Positions 41,990 through 50,601 of a stretch of DNA of 64,000 nucleotides are shown piece by piece. Below the pieces are notes generated by a model. That model was not told where the DNA came from. It worked only from the letters and a program-made list of their open reading frames with translations, and made no database searches. The stretch's first letter is position 1, and each line of letters begins with the position of its first letter. The position numbers and the translations under genes are program-made. This DNA comes from Coemansia sp. RSA 487 (taxonomy: Eukaryota; Kickxellomycota; Kickxellomycetes; Kickxellales; Kickxellaceae): the NCBI GenBank assembly GCA_027577595.1, contig JANBRJ010000030.1, positions 26,001-90,000 on the forward strand, written 5' to 3'.

Positions 41990-42713
41990 TCTCTTTTTTG
42001 TTTTTGTTCTGTTGGTTGCCTATAAGCGAAAAGCCGATTCAATTCTTTCTGTAGAGAATGAAAAAAGGAGGATAAAGAAACACATTAGCACCAAAGAAAT
42101 AAAGTCCATGTTTGCTGACTACGCAGTAAGAGCCAAAAGAAAAAAAGGTCCAGAACCCACAGCCTTTGCGACTTGTTCAGATTACCGCATAAAGCATACA
42201 TGACATGCACTTGTAATGAATGCGCTCTGAGCACAGAGTGGAAATACATGATTTCAACTTGCCTTTTGTTAAAGCTTGTATAATAAATAAAAATAGAGAG
42301 CAGTGCGAAAAAGCAAAAAAGTGAAAGCAAAAATTGTTTTGTTTCTTTGGCTCTGAGTCAGAAAACACCACCACGAGATGGAAACGCACAACACAGCAAA
42401 CCGAAGAGGAAAATTTCGCTTGTGACTGCACACAGACTTGCGTTTGCCTGAGAGTGAGAACGCGTGGCCTTTTTTTCCACAGGTAGAAGAAAAAATTACA
42501 TGTGTCACTTTTCCCAGCATTTGGCAAAATTTTCCATTGCAGATCACCTGATCAGCCTAATCGATAGATGCACCGAGATTACAGGAGGGAATGGATGAAT
42601 GAATGAATGAATGAATGAATGGAATGGGTTGGTTTGGCTTGGTTTGGTGATATCCAATTGTCCAATTAAAGAAAAGAAACTACTGGTGGTGCTATGAAAA
42701 AGAAAGGCGCGAT
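41990..42713. other. Intergenic, with (GAAT)n microsatellite
   Basis: 724 bp. (ATGA)n repeat at about 42590-42622. Minus-strand frames across 42085-42547 are Phe/Ser-rich with no domain. Contains the NAP1 promoter. Confidence 0.55.
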
Positions 42714-42968
42714 TCATTTCTTGTTGCGCTCGGCCGCCGCCGCCACATCCCAGATCGGCTTGTCGCTTTTCGAGTTCTCGATCATCTGCTTCATAATGGC
42801 GTCATGCGTTTCTCTGCGTTTTTCCTTGTTCCTCTCGAGCTCCGCACGCAGCTCAGGGCTCAGCTCACGTAGCAGCTTTTCTTCGTCTGGGACAATTGTG
42901 TAGCGAAGCAACACAGCCACGCCCATGATTCCCGCAAATGCAAAGATTCCAGCACGCCGAGAAGACAT
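42714..42968 (-). CDS. CBP4: Cytochrome bc1 assembly factor Cbp4
   Basis: An 84-aa inner-membrane protein. One membrane helix (about 7-22, IFAFAGIMGVAVLLRY) is followed by the family block DEEKLLRELSPELRAELERNK and the C-terminal KSDKPIWDV, both typical of Cbp4. With Cbp3-Cbp6 it stabilises newly made cytochrome b in complex III assembly. Lies 216 bp downstream of the mitochondrial Era GTPase on the same strand, but each has its own start context and there is no operon implication. Length is near the lower end for the family. Confidence 0.85.
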   Translation of the reverse strand: MSSRRAGIFAFAGIMGVAVLLRYTIVPDEEKLLRELSPELRAELERNKEKRRETHDAIMKQMIENSKSDKPIWDVAAAAERNKK

Positions 42969-43184
42969 TCCTTTGCTAGTTTTGTAAATCGCTGCTGGAG
43001 GGAACTAGAAATAATAAAATCAAGAAAGTGGTTGCCAGTTCGACATATAAATTATATGGTTTATTCTATTGTATTTGCGAAAATATACAAAACATGCGGA
43101 GCATCTAGGCTAGTTGAAAAGTATGGTATTCCCCTCACCACCACAGCTCGCCATTTCACTAAAACAAAATATATTTTGCTTCCG

Positions 43185-44546
43185 TTACTTCTGGCTACGC
43201 GTGTCCTTTTCAACGACCACCTGGAGATGCAAGCGGACGGGGATACCCAGCGCCTTTGATATTTTGACCGATGCCGCATGTCTGATATCCTTGATCATCT
43301 CGCCCTGGGTGCCAAGCAGGATCTTCGCCACGCTTCCGCTCGTCACAACCAGCTCTTGGTCAATGGCAAGCTCCTTGCGCATGAAAGAGGACGTGCGCTC
43401 GACAAGCCTCCGATCTGCCGACGATTCATCCACAACGTACTCGCGCTGCTCCACAGGCACTTGCATGGTCTCCCAGCCTACATTGCGCTGCTTGACAATG
43501 TACGGCAAATGGCCACGCATGCGTCCAAACCACTCAGCACGGATACATTCTTCGACCCGCATCATATCAGACATATCAGTAGCGACGTTTCTTGGGAACA
43601 TCCAGTTAGCCGGCTTCGTCTTCTCGAGCAGCAGGGCTTTGAGCTCATCCACATTGTCCAGCGCCGACATATATACGGGACCATCGACGATGTGCGGGTA
43701 CTCTTTCATGTACTCATTCACCTTGTCCGCCAGCTTTGTACAGTCCTTGTCGATCAAATCGACTTTGTTAACCACAAGGACCGCTGGGACCGAACAGTTT
43801 TTGGCGAGCTGTGCAAACATGAATTTCTCTACCTCGGCCGTTTTCTTAGTCACTTTAAATGCATCTAAGAGAAGGACCAGGAGATCGGCCTCCACCAGCG
43901 TCTGCCAAGGCGTGGTCACTACACTGCGCGCAACACGGCGCAATGCTTGCTTGCTAACCACTCCGGGCGTATCCAGAAACACCAGTTGCTTGTGGCCCTC
44001 CGTTGCGCATGCCACAATGCGTGTACGGGTGGTTTGTGGCCGCGACGACACTATCGATACATCAACGCCTGTTAGGCCGTTGAGAATGGTTGACTTTCCA
44101 GCGTTGGCCGTCCCAAAGATCACCACTTTTGCCAGCTCTGCGTCCATCGGCTGCTCGAAATCCTTGTATACCTTGGGCATCCATACGCTGGCATCCGCTG
44201 TCCTGTGCTCCTGGTATATCTTTTGTCTTGGCGTCTGTGCGGCCGACGATACTAGTGCATTTTTGGGGTTTGGTCGTTGTGTTTGCTTGCGTGGTTTCGC
44301 TGGCTGCTCCTGCTCTGTAGGTGTTGCGGAATTTGCCTCCCTTGGTTTATCAGCTTTCTTGCTGGATCGCTGGCTGCCACTATTATTAGCGGCCAGCCGT
44401 TCCTGCCGCACCTGGCTGAACATTCTTTGGACCTTGTCTAGCACCGATGCAGTGGGTGGTGTGGTGCCAAAGCAGCGGCACTGCGTACGATCTACACGTA
44501 GCGGGGATAACAGCAGGGACAACCGCGAACGCGCAACAGTTGCCAT
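43185..44546 (-). CDS. Mitochondrial Era-like GTPase (ERAL1 type)
   Basis: A 453-aa protein with an Arg/Ser-rich presequence (about 1-30). GTPase motifs in order: G1 GTANAGKST (about 137-145), G2 region with TTRTR, G3 DTPG, G4 NKVD and a G5-like SALD. The N-terminal P-loop Pro of bacterial Era (GxPNxGKS) is Ala here. A KH-like domain closes the protein (GSVAKILLGTQGEMIKDIRHAA). ERAL1 binds the 3' end of mitochondrial small-subunit rRNA and acts as an assembly chaperone. A charged insert rich in Lys/Pro/Thr lies at about 55-100. Confidence 0.92.
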   Translation of the reverse strand: MATVARSRLSLLLSPLRVDRTQCRCFGTTPPTASVLDKVQRMFSQVRQERLAANNSGSQRSSKKADKPREANSATPTEQEQPAKPRKQTQRPNPKNALVSSAAQTPRQKIYQEHRTADASVWMPKVYKDFEQPMDAELAKVVIFGTANAGKSTILNGLTGVDVSIVSSRPQTTRTRIVACATEGHKQLVFLDTPGVVSKQALRRVARSVVTTPWQTLVEADLLVLLLDAFKVTKKTAEVEKFMFAQLAKNCSVPAVLVVNKVDLIDKDCTKLADKVNEYMKEYPHIVDGPVYMSALDNVDELKALLLEKTKPANWMFPRNVATDMSDMMRVEECIRAEWFGRMRGHLPYIVKQRNVGWETMQVPVEQREYVVDESSADRRLVERTSSFMRKELAIDQELVVTSGSVAKILLGTQGEMIKDIRHAASVKISKALGIPVRLHLQVVVEKDTRSQK

Positions 44547-44965
44547 ATTCTAAGCAATAAGTGCGTTTGTTTATCCAGCAAATGTAAAAGTCAGACGAGG
44601 GGGAGGTAGAATAAATTGGTTTGCGTTGTACAAAGGCAAAAATGCCAAACAAAGCAGAAAAGAGAACCTTTATGAAAATTTTGAACCCATCCATCCATCC
44701 CCCTTTCAGAATAAGCACCGGCTTTTTTTTTTCCGTCTCCCTTAATCGTAGCAATTCGTGAAATAATCAAGAAAAGTTCAAAACACCACCTCCCCCCAAA
44801 AAAATGTAAAAGCTGCATACAGCTTTTGCTTTTTTAAAATCAGCTAAAAAAAGAAGCTTTTTCTTTTTCTTTCTTTTTTCTTTTCAAAAAAAAAACTTCC
44901 AATTAGCTTGTATATTTTATTATATTTCGCGTGTCAGTTTTGCGGGGTGTCTGTTTTTAAAGAAA
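44547..44965. promoter_or_regulatory. Divergent promoter, Era GTPase / unknown 548-aa protein
   Basis: 419 bp with poly-A/T tracts (44727-44735, 44885-44896) and a TATA-like TATATTTTATTATA at about 44910. No named factor site. Confidence 0.45.
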
Positions 44966-46612
44966 ATGTCTTCGAATCGCGGCCCCGCCCGACCCAGCAA
45001 CCGTCAGCCAGCGGCAGCTGAAGAAGGAACGGGTGCACAAAGACGTCGACCACATCCGCCCACTCCACAGCCCGATGACCAAGTATCCGATGGCCTCCAG
45101 CTCAATGCCCAAGAACTCGGATTAGACCGCGACAGCTTGGAAGGGCTTTGGCAGCGGCTACTAGCATCGGCACCAGACGACGAGTTGGGCACCGGAACGC
45201 TGCCACGCCTGCCGCGCATACGATTACCACGAACTACATCAACTGGTGCACGCCGTGCCGCACCGCCACATACTCTTACATCCACATCAGGTGCAAGGCA
45301 ACGGGAGCCGCAGACGCAGCAGTGGCAGCCGCTTACGTCGAGATGGGAGTCAACGCCATGGGCATCGCGGAGACAAAATGATGCAGACAACGATAGTGAC
45401 GGCTCCAATGAAGGAGCTGACCATGCGGAGGACTGGACTTTTGTCAACATGCGTCCATGGGTGGCCAACGCTCAGTCTACGTCGCCACCGCGTGCGCGCA
45501 GACGGCTGACCGGTGCACGGCGCTTGCAGCTGCCTCGTGGAAATGAGGACCCCGACGCTACGCATCGCGGCTTCGAATTCACGTACGAAGAGCGCAGCAT
45601 CGACGACTCTGGTCACAGCAGCAGCAGCAGCAATGCTGATGACCAGGAGCAGCAGCATCAGAACGAGATAACACAGATCGAGGACTTGCTGTCTTCCGCC
45701 AATAACTTGGACTACGACCAAATGTTCTTCCGCAACCCGGCCGGCAACGCACTATGGCGGATGATTATGGCTCGTAGCGCAATTGGCTCCGGAGACAGCG
45801 CACGTACCACCGATGCTCTATACAACCGGATCCCCACGCCACATGCATCCTCATCTGCCGCTCCCAGAGAAGCGTCATCTTCAGCAGCTACAAGCGTCGT
45901 CATACGACAGCCGTGGAACAAAGTTACTACTCCTTGGCGTCCATACGTTTACCAGCAGCCGCTTCCCAACAGCAACGCACAGATACGCAATGCCACCGAA
46001 CGATATAAACACCACATGCTGCCGGGAACAGGCGCAGACAAAACCAAAGAGTATGCAGTGCATTCAGGTGTGCGTGTGCTCCCTGTCAACTGCACCAATG
46101 CCGATGATATGGGTCGCGGGACGTTGGACAATATGTTTACTACAAACAGCACGCTTTACATAACGTCACGCCACGAGAACGTGCACCTGGAGCTGTCGCT
46201 GGCCCAGGAAAATGAACAACAACAGCATTGCGTAGTTGAGCGTATTCTTGTGCGCTCATCGATGGCATCCCCGCCATGCTGCGAATTGATGGTTTTCGCG
46301 TCCAGCAGGCGATGCACTTTTTCGGAATTCGCGCGCTATGACGGGTACACCTTTGAAAAATATGAGCGGTTAGTTTCAAAGGTCGAAAAGGGTCGTGTAG
46401 CACTCAATGATCCGGTTCCTATTGCGTATTTTTGGCTCAGCGAAGAAGAGGAGTACCAGCAGCTGCAAATCCTTCCGCATGGCGTGTGTTGCAAGTACTT
46501 GTATTTGAAACTGCTCCGTGGCCGCACTTCTAATCAGCGTATGTCTTTACGCTTTGTACGTGTATTTGGGTGGAGTGGACCAAGGGCCTTTGCTGAAACT
46601 ACCATTTGCTGA
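44966..46612 (+). CDS. Unrecognised protein: disordered N-terminus, probable C-terminal beta-sandwich
   Basis: 548 aa, no family recognised. Residues 1-350 are rich in Pro, Ser, Arg and acidic residues, without Cys, and carry Ser runs. From about 383 to 545 the composition changes to an ordered beta-rich region: DNMFTTNSTLYITS, NVHLELSL, CVVERILVRSS, CCELMVFASS, YLYLKLLRG and MSLRFVRVFGWSG. This strand pattern, with the KLL...RFVRVFG ending, resembles galactose-binding-like (DOC1/F5-8C-type) jelly rolls found in ubiquitin-ligase and signalling proteins. That is inference from pattern only. A single exon with balanced codon use supports it as a real gene. Confidence 0.75.
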   Translation: MSSNRGPARPSNRQPAAAEEGTGAQRRRPHPPTPQPDDQVSDGLQLNAQELGLDRDSLEGLWQRLLASAPDDELGTGTLPRLPRIRLPRTTSTGARRAAPPHTLTSTSGARQREPQTQQWQPLTSRWESTPWASRRQNDADNDSDGSNEGADHAEDWTFVNMRPWVANAQSTSPPRARRRLTGARRLQLPRGNEDPDATHRGFEFTYEERSIDDSGHSSSSSNADDQEQQHQNEITQIEDLLSSANNLDYDQMFFRNPAGNALWRMIMARSAIGSGDSARTTDALYNRIPTPHASSSAAPREASSSAATSVVIRQPWNKVTTPWRPYVYQQPLPNSNAQIRNATERYKHHMLPGTGADKTKEYAVHSGVRVLPVNCTNADDMGRGTLDNMFTTNSTLYITSRHENVHLELSLAQENEQQQHCVVERILVRSSMASPPCCELMVFASSRRCTFSEFARYDGYTFEKYERLVSKVEKGRVALNDPVPIAYFWLSEEEEYQQLQILPHGVCCKYLYLKLLRGRTSNQRMSLRFVRVFGWSGPRAFAETTIC

Positions 46613-46953
46613 GCTTGATTTTTTTAGTTATTTTTAGTAAGTTTCGCGAATGTTTGGAAATAATTGAATAATTGTACCACCTGTTTACGCATTTGCAAAA
46701 CATGTATTTTTCTTTTTAGCTCTTCAACCGTTTTACTTGGTTTATTATAGTACTTGTCTGCATGCAAATGTTGCCACATTATCTGATCAAATTAGGACTT
46801 TCCATTTATTAAAAGCGGAAGCCCACCAATGAATAATATTTTGAGTATTAAGAACAAAGCTTTACATTTACTAAGCTATTCTTGCTTTAACAGACATATT
46901 ATCCTTGATCGCAAAAAGGGTAAAAAATACATGTAGGCAAGATATTTAGTTTA

Positions 46954-47090
46954 GTATGAATAAAAGTATATTCTTAAAACTGAAGAAGGAACCCCCAGAA
47001 GAAAATATCTGTTTACCTGTGATGGCATGGTATGCTGTTAAATAGTGGTAAACATATATCTGGTAATTAGATTTTGTGTCACATTTAGCC
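46954..47090 (-). repeat. Repeat R, copy 1 (inverted relative to copies 2 and 3)
   Basis: Its reverse complement aligns with 49215-49345 and 49954-50085, including AAATCTAATTACC, a GTTTACCACTATTTAACAGCAT-like core (7-20 nt blocks), and a TTCAGTTTT...ATATACTTTTA end. Confidence 0.8.
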
Positions 47091-47723
47091 AAAAATACCA
47101 TAGTAAAAAGTATCTTGTAGTGATATATAAAGATGAACTATTTTCTTCATGAAAAGGATTTATTCTACCAAGCCACTTTCGCTTTCTATGCATTCAAAGA
47201 TGTTAAATAAAGGAAAATACTGCTCTCACGCTCCTCCTTGCTCTTGTCTTCCTTCTGCTCCTCCTACTCATTACCCCCCATTATGCACCAAAACCATCTA
47301 ATGCAAATTTCTGTAATTTCCTGTCCAATACTTATGCCACTCTATATTGACAAGTCACAACTTTGCACTGTAGTAATGAATGGAGATTCTGGGTTAAAAC
47401 TAATTTCCCATGTGTAAATTTGCCAACACATGGATTTTGATGCTAAGAGTAAAATGGCAACGCTAGCAAACAAATATACCAAACTCGGAGATTAATCTAA
47501 TTGGGTGTTGAATTATCATTCACGTAACTACTTCCTAGTTCATTCAAAGGATACAAAGAGAATCAATAAAAGTGTTTACTAAAAACAACAATCAATTATT
47601 GAAGTGTCCGATGCTAGTTTAAATATGAGTTCGTTGATCATGGCTATCTGAGTGTCATATTGGCATATTTACCAAGACAGCTGTAATGAACTGCAAATTA
47701 CTCGTGTTACGCTAGTGTGTTGT

Positions 47724-47819
47724 CATATGTAAGGCTGACCCCTTGTCACGGGTTTGCACAGCCACTAAATCTTAACACTGTAATAGTGCACTACACGTAA
47801 CAGCTCTCTCTTACATATA
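47724..47819. mobile_element. Possible MITE-like insertion in duplicated module A
   Basis: Roughly 200 bp present in module A but absent from module B at this point. Inside it CATATGTAAG (47724-47733) and CTTACATATA (47810-47819) form an imperfect inverted repeat (9 of 10). No target-site duplication could be fixed. Confidence 0.3.
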
Positions 47820-47948
47820 AGTGCAGCATTTCCCATGATCATTGCTTTTGAGAAAAAGTGATGGAATTTTTCTTTCGTCTAGTTTGAAGGAAAGAAGAGC
47901 TATAAAAATTACTTTGTGTTATTTTATTCTGGGTCTATGGTAAATCCG

Positions 47949-48122
47949 TCACAATCTGGCTTTATTTAGCTCTCCTTGTGCCCACACAATTTCTTTATCT
48001 AGTCTACGTAATAATGAACCGCTATCTGGACTACCCTCACCATTTTTTATTTTATCAGAAAGAGTCTCCCTAGCCTTAGTTGCTCTTTGCAGTGCAGCCT
48101 GCAATTCTGATTTTGAAAACAT
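47949..48122 (-). CDS. Small ORF A (57 aa), paralogue of small ORF B
   Basis: A 57-codon frame, MFSKSELQAALQRATKAR...IVWAQGELNKARL. It shares SEL-xx-ALQ-x-A at the N-terminus and the I-x-WAQ-x-EL-x-K block at the C-terminus with the second copy at 49453-49623; the middle differs in length and residues. The predicted peptide is helical and charged, coiled-coil-like. About 75 bp upstream of the ATG the minus strand has CATATAAAAGCC (TATA-like) inside a 55-bp promoter block that is 51/55 identical in both copies. No known family recognised. Confidence 0.4.
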   Translation of the reverse strand: MFSKSELQAALQRATKARETLSDKIKNGEGSPDSGSLLRRLDKEIVWAQGELNKARL

Positions 48123-48180
48123 TGTTTTGGTAGTACTTTTTAGTAATAAAATTGTGATGAATGAATATCAAAGGAAAAAC

Positions 48181-48235
48181 AGTGGGCTGCTGGCTAGGCT
48201 TTTATATGTGGTCTGTCAAGATATATAAATGAAAA
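48181..48235 (-). promoter_or_regulatory. Conserved promoter block of small ORF A
   Basis: 55 bp matching 49682-49736 at 51 positions, with TATA-like TATAAAAG and a second ATATATAAAT-like element on the plus strand. Spacing to the ATG is about 59 bp in both copies. Confidence 0.45.
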
Positions 48236-48717
48236 GACACTCTCCAAATGTACCAAAAAAACAAAGATGTAAATATAGGCCTTTTTTAATGGTATCATAT
48301 TGCCATCTAATCTTGGGCATGCTTTTGGAAACAATTTATTATATTTATATATTTACATATTGCTGGAAAGCATACATTTACCGTGTAATTGGAAGCAGAC
48401 ATAGTGTCACACTAGCTCTTGAAATGACAGATGATTGTTTTATGAATGAGTGTGATTGATTAGTGGTGGCACTCAGGTATATGTATGTTTCTCACTATAA
48501 ATCCATACAATAGAAGCAGACAGTAGTAGATGCATAAATGTGCACATATTTGTTTACGTGTCTGATGTTGGCATGTTTTATTGGTATGCTGTCTGCTGGG
48601 TGGCAACATACATTTTTAAGCTTCTTGAGTTAATTTTTAAAGTATTATTTTTGAAGGGGATGTTCTGTTAATTTACTTTCCTTGAAACATAGTGTCATAC
48701 ACATTATTTATAGAAAC

Positions 48718-48822
48718 GGTATTTTTATGTAAAGGCTAATACTAAAATATCAGGTATTTTTATGTAAAGGCTAATACTAAAATATCAGGTATTTTTATGT
48801 AAAGGCTAATACTAAAATATCA
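48718..48822. repeat. Perfect 3 x 35 bp tandem repeat
   Basis: Units 48718-48752, 48753-48787 and 48788-48822 are identical; each begins GGTATTTTTATG and ends AAAATATCA. Confidence 0.97.
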
Positions 48823-48842
48823 ATATATTAATAGTATTAGAG

Positions 48843-48910
48843 AATGTGCCAACACGATATTCACATGACCACACCTAATTATTCAGTATTTGATCTAGTA
48901 CTGAGTACTA
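48843..48910 (+). repeat. Short dispersed repeat, copy 1
   Basis: Matches 50091-50160 (ATGTGCCAA..., GATCTAGTACTGAG core). Confidence 0.65.
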
Positions 48911-49214
48911 GGAGGATATCCTAAACCATAGCATTTATCACCAGTGAAGAGGATCTGGCCTACCAAACCTGCCTCGGCTACATTAAATCAACTTCCGATG
49001 CACTTCAGTCACCAGAAATAGTAATACATTTGCACAACCAAACCATAGAACACAGCATCTGTACCAATCTTCAGTGATCAAAGGGGGTTTTAGTGCAGAC
49101 AGAAACCCCTATCTATTTTATTATCTTTTGTAGAGTATTTAAGTAAAAACCAGTATTCTGAGAGTAAAGTAACAGCACCAGCAAACAAATATACCAAATC
49201 CAGGGATCATTCTT

Positions 49215-49345
49215 GTGATACGAAATCTAATTACCGGATGTATGTTTACCACTATTTAACAGCATGCCATGTCATCACAGATAGATAGACTTTTCTCCTC
49301 TGGGTTCCTCCTTCAGTTTTTATAATATACTTTTATTCATATTAA
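49215..49345 (+). repeat. Repeat R, copy 2
   Basis: Direct-orientation copy of the ~130-bp repeat, inserted within duplicated module B; absent at the same place in module A. Confidence 0.8.
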
Positions 49346-49452
49346 AACAATCATTAAAGTGCCCAGTGCTTGATTGAATACCAATTTATTGACCATAGTT
49401 ATTTGAGTATCATATTGGCATATCTGCCAAGGCAGCTGTAATAAACTGGAAA

Positions 49453-49623
49453 TCACTTGAATTTATCTAGCTCTTCTTGTGCCCACTGGATATGTCCATT
49501 TAGTTCAGCGATTAATTTGATGTATCTTTGATTTTTTTTATCATTTTCCAATAATTTATCAATGCCTTCCTTAGAAGTTTTTGCTTTTTGTAGTGCATCC
49601 CGCAATTCTGATTCTGATGGCAT
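49453..49623 (-). CDS. Small ORF B (56 aa), paralogue of small ORF A
   Basis: A 56-codon frame, MPSESELRDALQKAKTSK...IQWAQEELDKFK, predicted to be helical and highly charged. N- and C-terminal blocks match ORF A; the centre (KEGIDKLLENDKKNQRYIKL) does not. The minus strand upstream has CATATAAATGCC (TATA-like) in the shared promoter block. Downstream, about 60 bp past the stop, CAATAAATT offers a polyadenylation signal, giving a complete small transcription unit. Another frame over the same DNA (49512-49748) is not conserved in module A. Confidence 0.45.
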   Translation of the reverse strand: MPSESELRDALQKAKTSKEGIDKLLENDKKNQRYIKLIAELNGHIQWAQEELDKFK

Positions 49624-49681
49624 TGTCTTGGTAATAATTTTTTAGCACAAAGTTTTTGATGATTGAATATGGAAGAAACAT

Positions 49682-49736
49682 AGTGGGCTGCTGGCTTGGC
49701 ATTTATATGAGGTCTGTCAGGATATATAAATGAAAA
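49682..49736 (-). promoter_or_regulatory. Conserved promoter block of small ORF B
   Basis: Counterpart of 48181-48235; 4 differences in 55 bp. Confidence 0.45.
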
Positions 49737-49833
49737 ACCATTCTTCAAATGCAGCCAAAAAAGACCTAAAATAAAACTTCTCTCAATAGAATCATAGTGC
49801 CATCCAATTTTAGGTGTACTTCTGGAAGCAACT

Positions 49834-49868
<35 letters not shown>

Positions 49869-49953
49869 GAAAACACAAATATACTATTTGTAAAAATATT
49901 TTTTATTTACAGGCCAATTCTGGAAATGCCAATATAATTATATTGTTGGCAAA

Positions 49954-50085
49954 TGTGACACAAAATCTAATTACCAGATGTATATTTACCATTATCTAAC
50001 AGTATGTCACGTCAACACAAGTTGGGCATGGGTTTTCCCTTTTCCTTTTCCTTTTTCAGTTTTTATAATATACTTTTACTCATAC
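49954..50085 (+). repeat. Repeat R, copy 3
   Basis: Third copy, direct relative to copy 2 and inverted relative to copy 1, followed at 50091-50160 by the second short dispersed repeat. Confidence 0.8.
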
Positions 50086-50601
50086 AAAAGCAAATGTGCC
50101 AATATTATACTCACCTAACTACATTTGACTAATCGGTATTTAATCTAGTACTGAGCACTTTTATCATATAGCATATAAAAGTATGTTGCCATAAATCAAA
50201 TTTGCTTGTCTGTAAGGAAAAGCCTACTCAGGATTTCTGCTAAACTGGTTAATTTTAAATGAGTTTCAAGGTCTTCCTCAATCTACTTTTTAGTAAATCG
50301 ATAAACTAGTATTCTTATGCTGCTGCACATTGTAGTATGGCTGGGTTCTCAAGCGTTGCAGTATTGTAGACATGAGCTATCTTCTTTTTGAAACCAGCTC
50401 GTCATGGGCAGTAGGCAATGCCACTTACCCACAGTTGTATTGTATTAACCCAATGGCAGGTTATATGGTATCCACAACAACAATTTACATTTCACACAGC
50501 ATGCTGATGAGCTTGAAAAATTGGAAAATGTAAAGCGCATACAGAGAATGAGCCATGTATTTATTTCCAGTTACAGTCTTTATAAGAAAAATAATATAGT
50601 A

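Larger units (their letters stand above)
46613..50601. other. 4-kb AT-rich, repeat-built region
   Basis: A stretch between two GC-rich genes, visibly lower in GC. It contains a diverged direct duplication (about 47440-48380 and 49157-49860), three copies of a ~130-bp repeat (one inverted), a second short repeat pair (48843-48910, 50091-50160), a 3 x 35 bp tandem array and (TA)n at 49835-49864. Two small minus-strand ORFs are listed separately. No transposase or reverse transcriptase is visible. Confidence 0.75.

Noticed and set aside
43114-44553. 479-codon plus-strand open frame
   Set aside because: Antisense of the Era GTPase gene, which has all GTPase motifs; the antisense frame has none.
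48229-48459. 76-codon plus-strand frame in module A
   Set aside because: The matching frame in module B stops after 14 codons, so evidence for coding is weak; mentioned only as an observation.
49512-49748. 78-codon minus-strand frame over module B
   Set aside because: Different frame from small ORF B; not preserved in module A, unlike the 56-codon frame.
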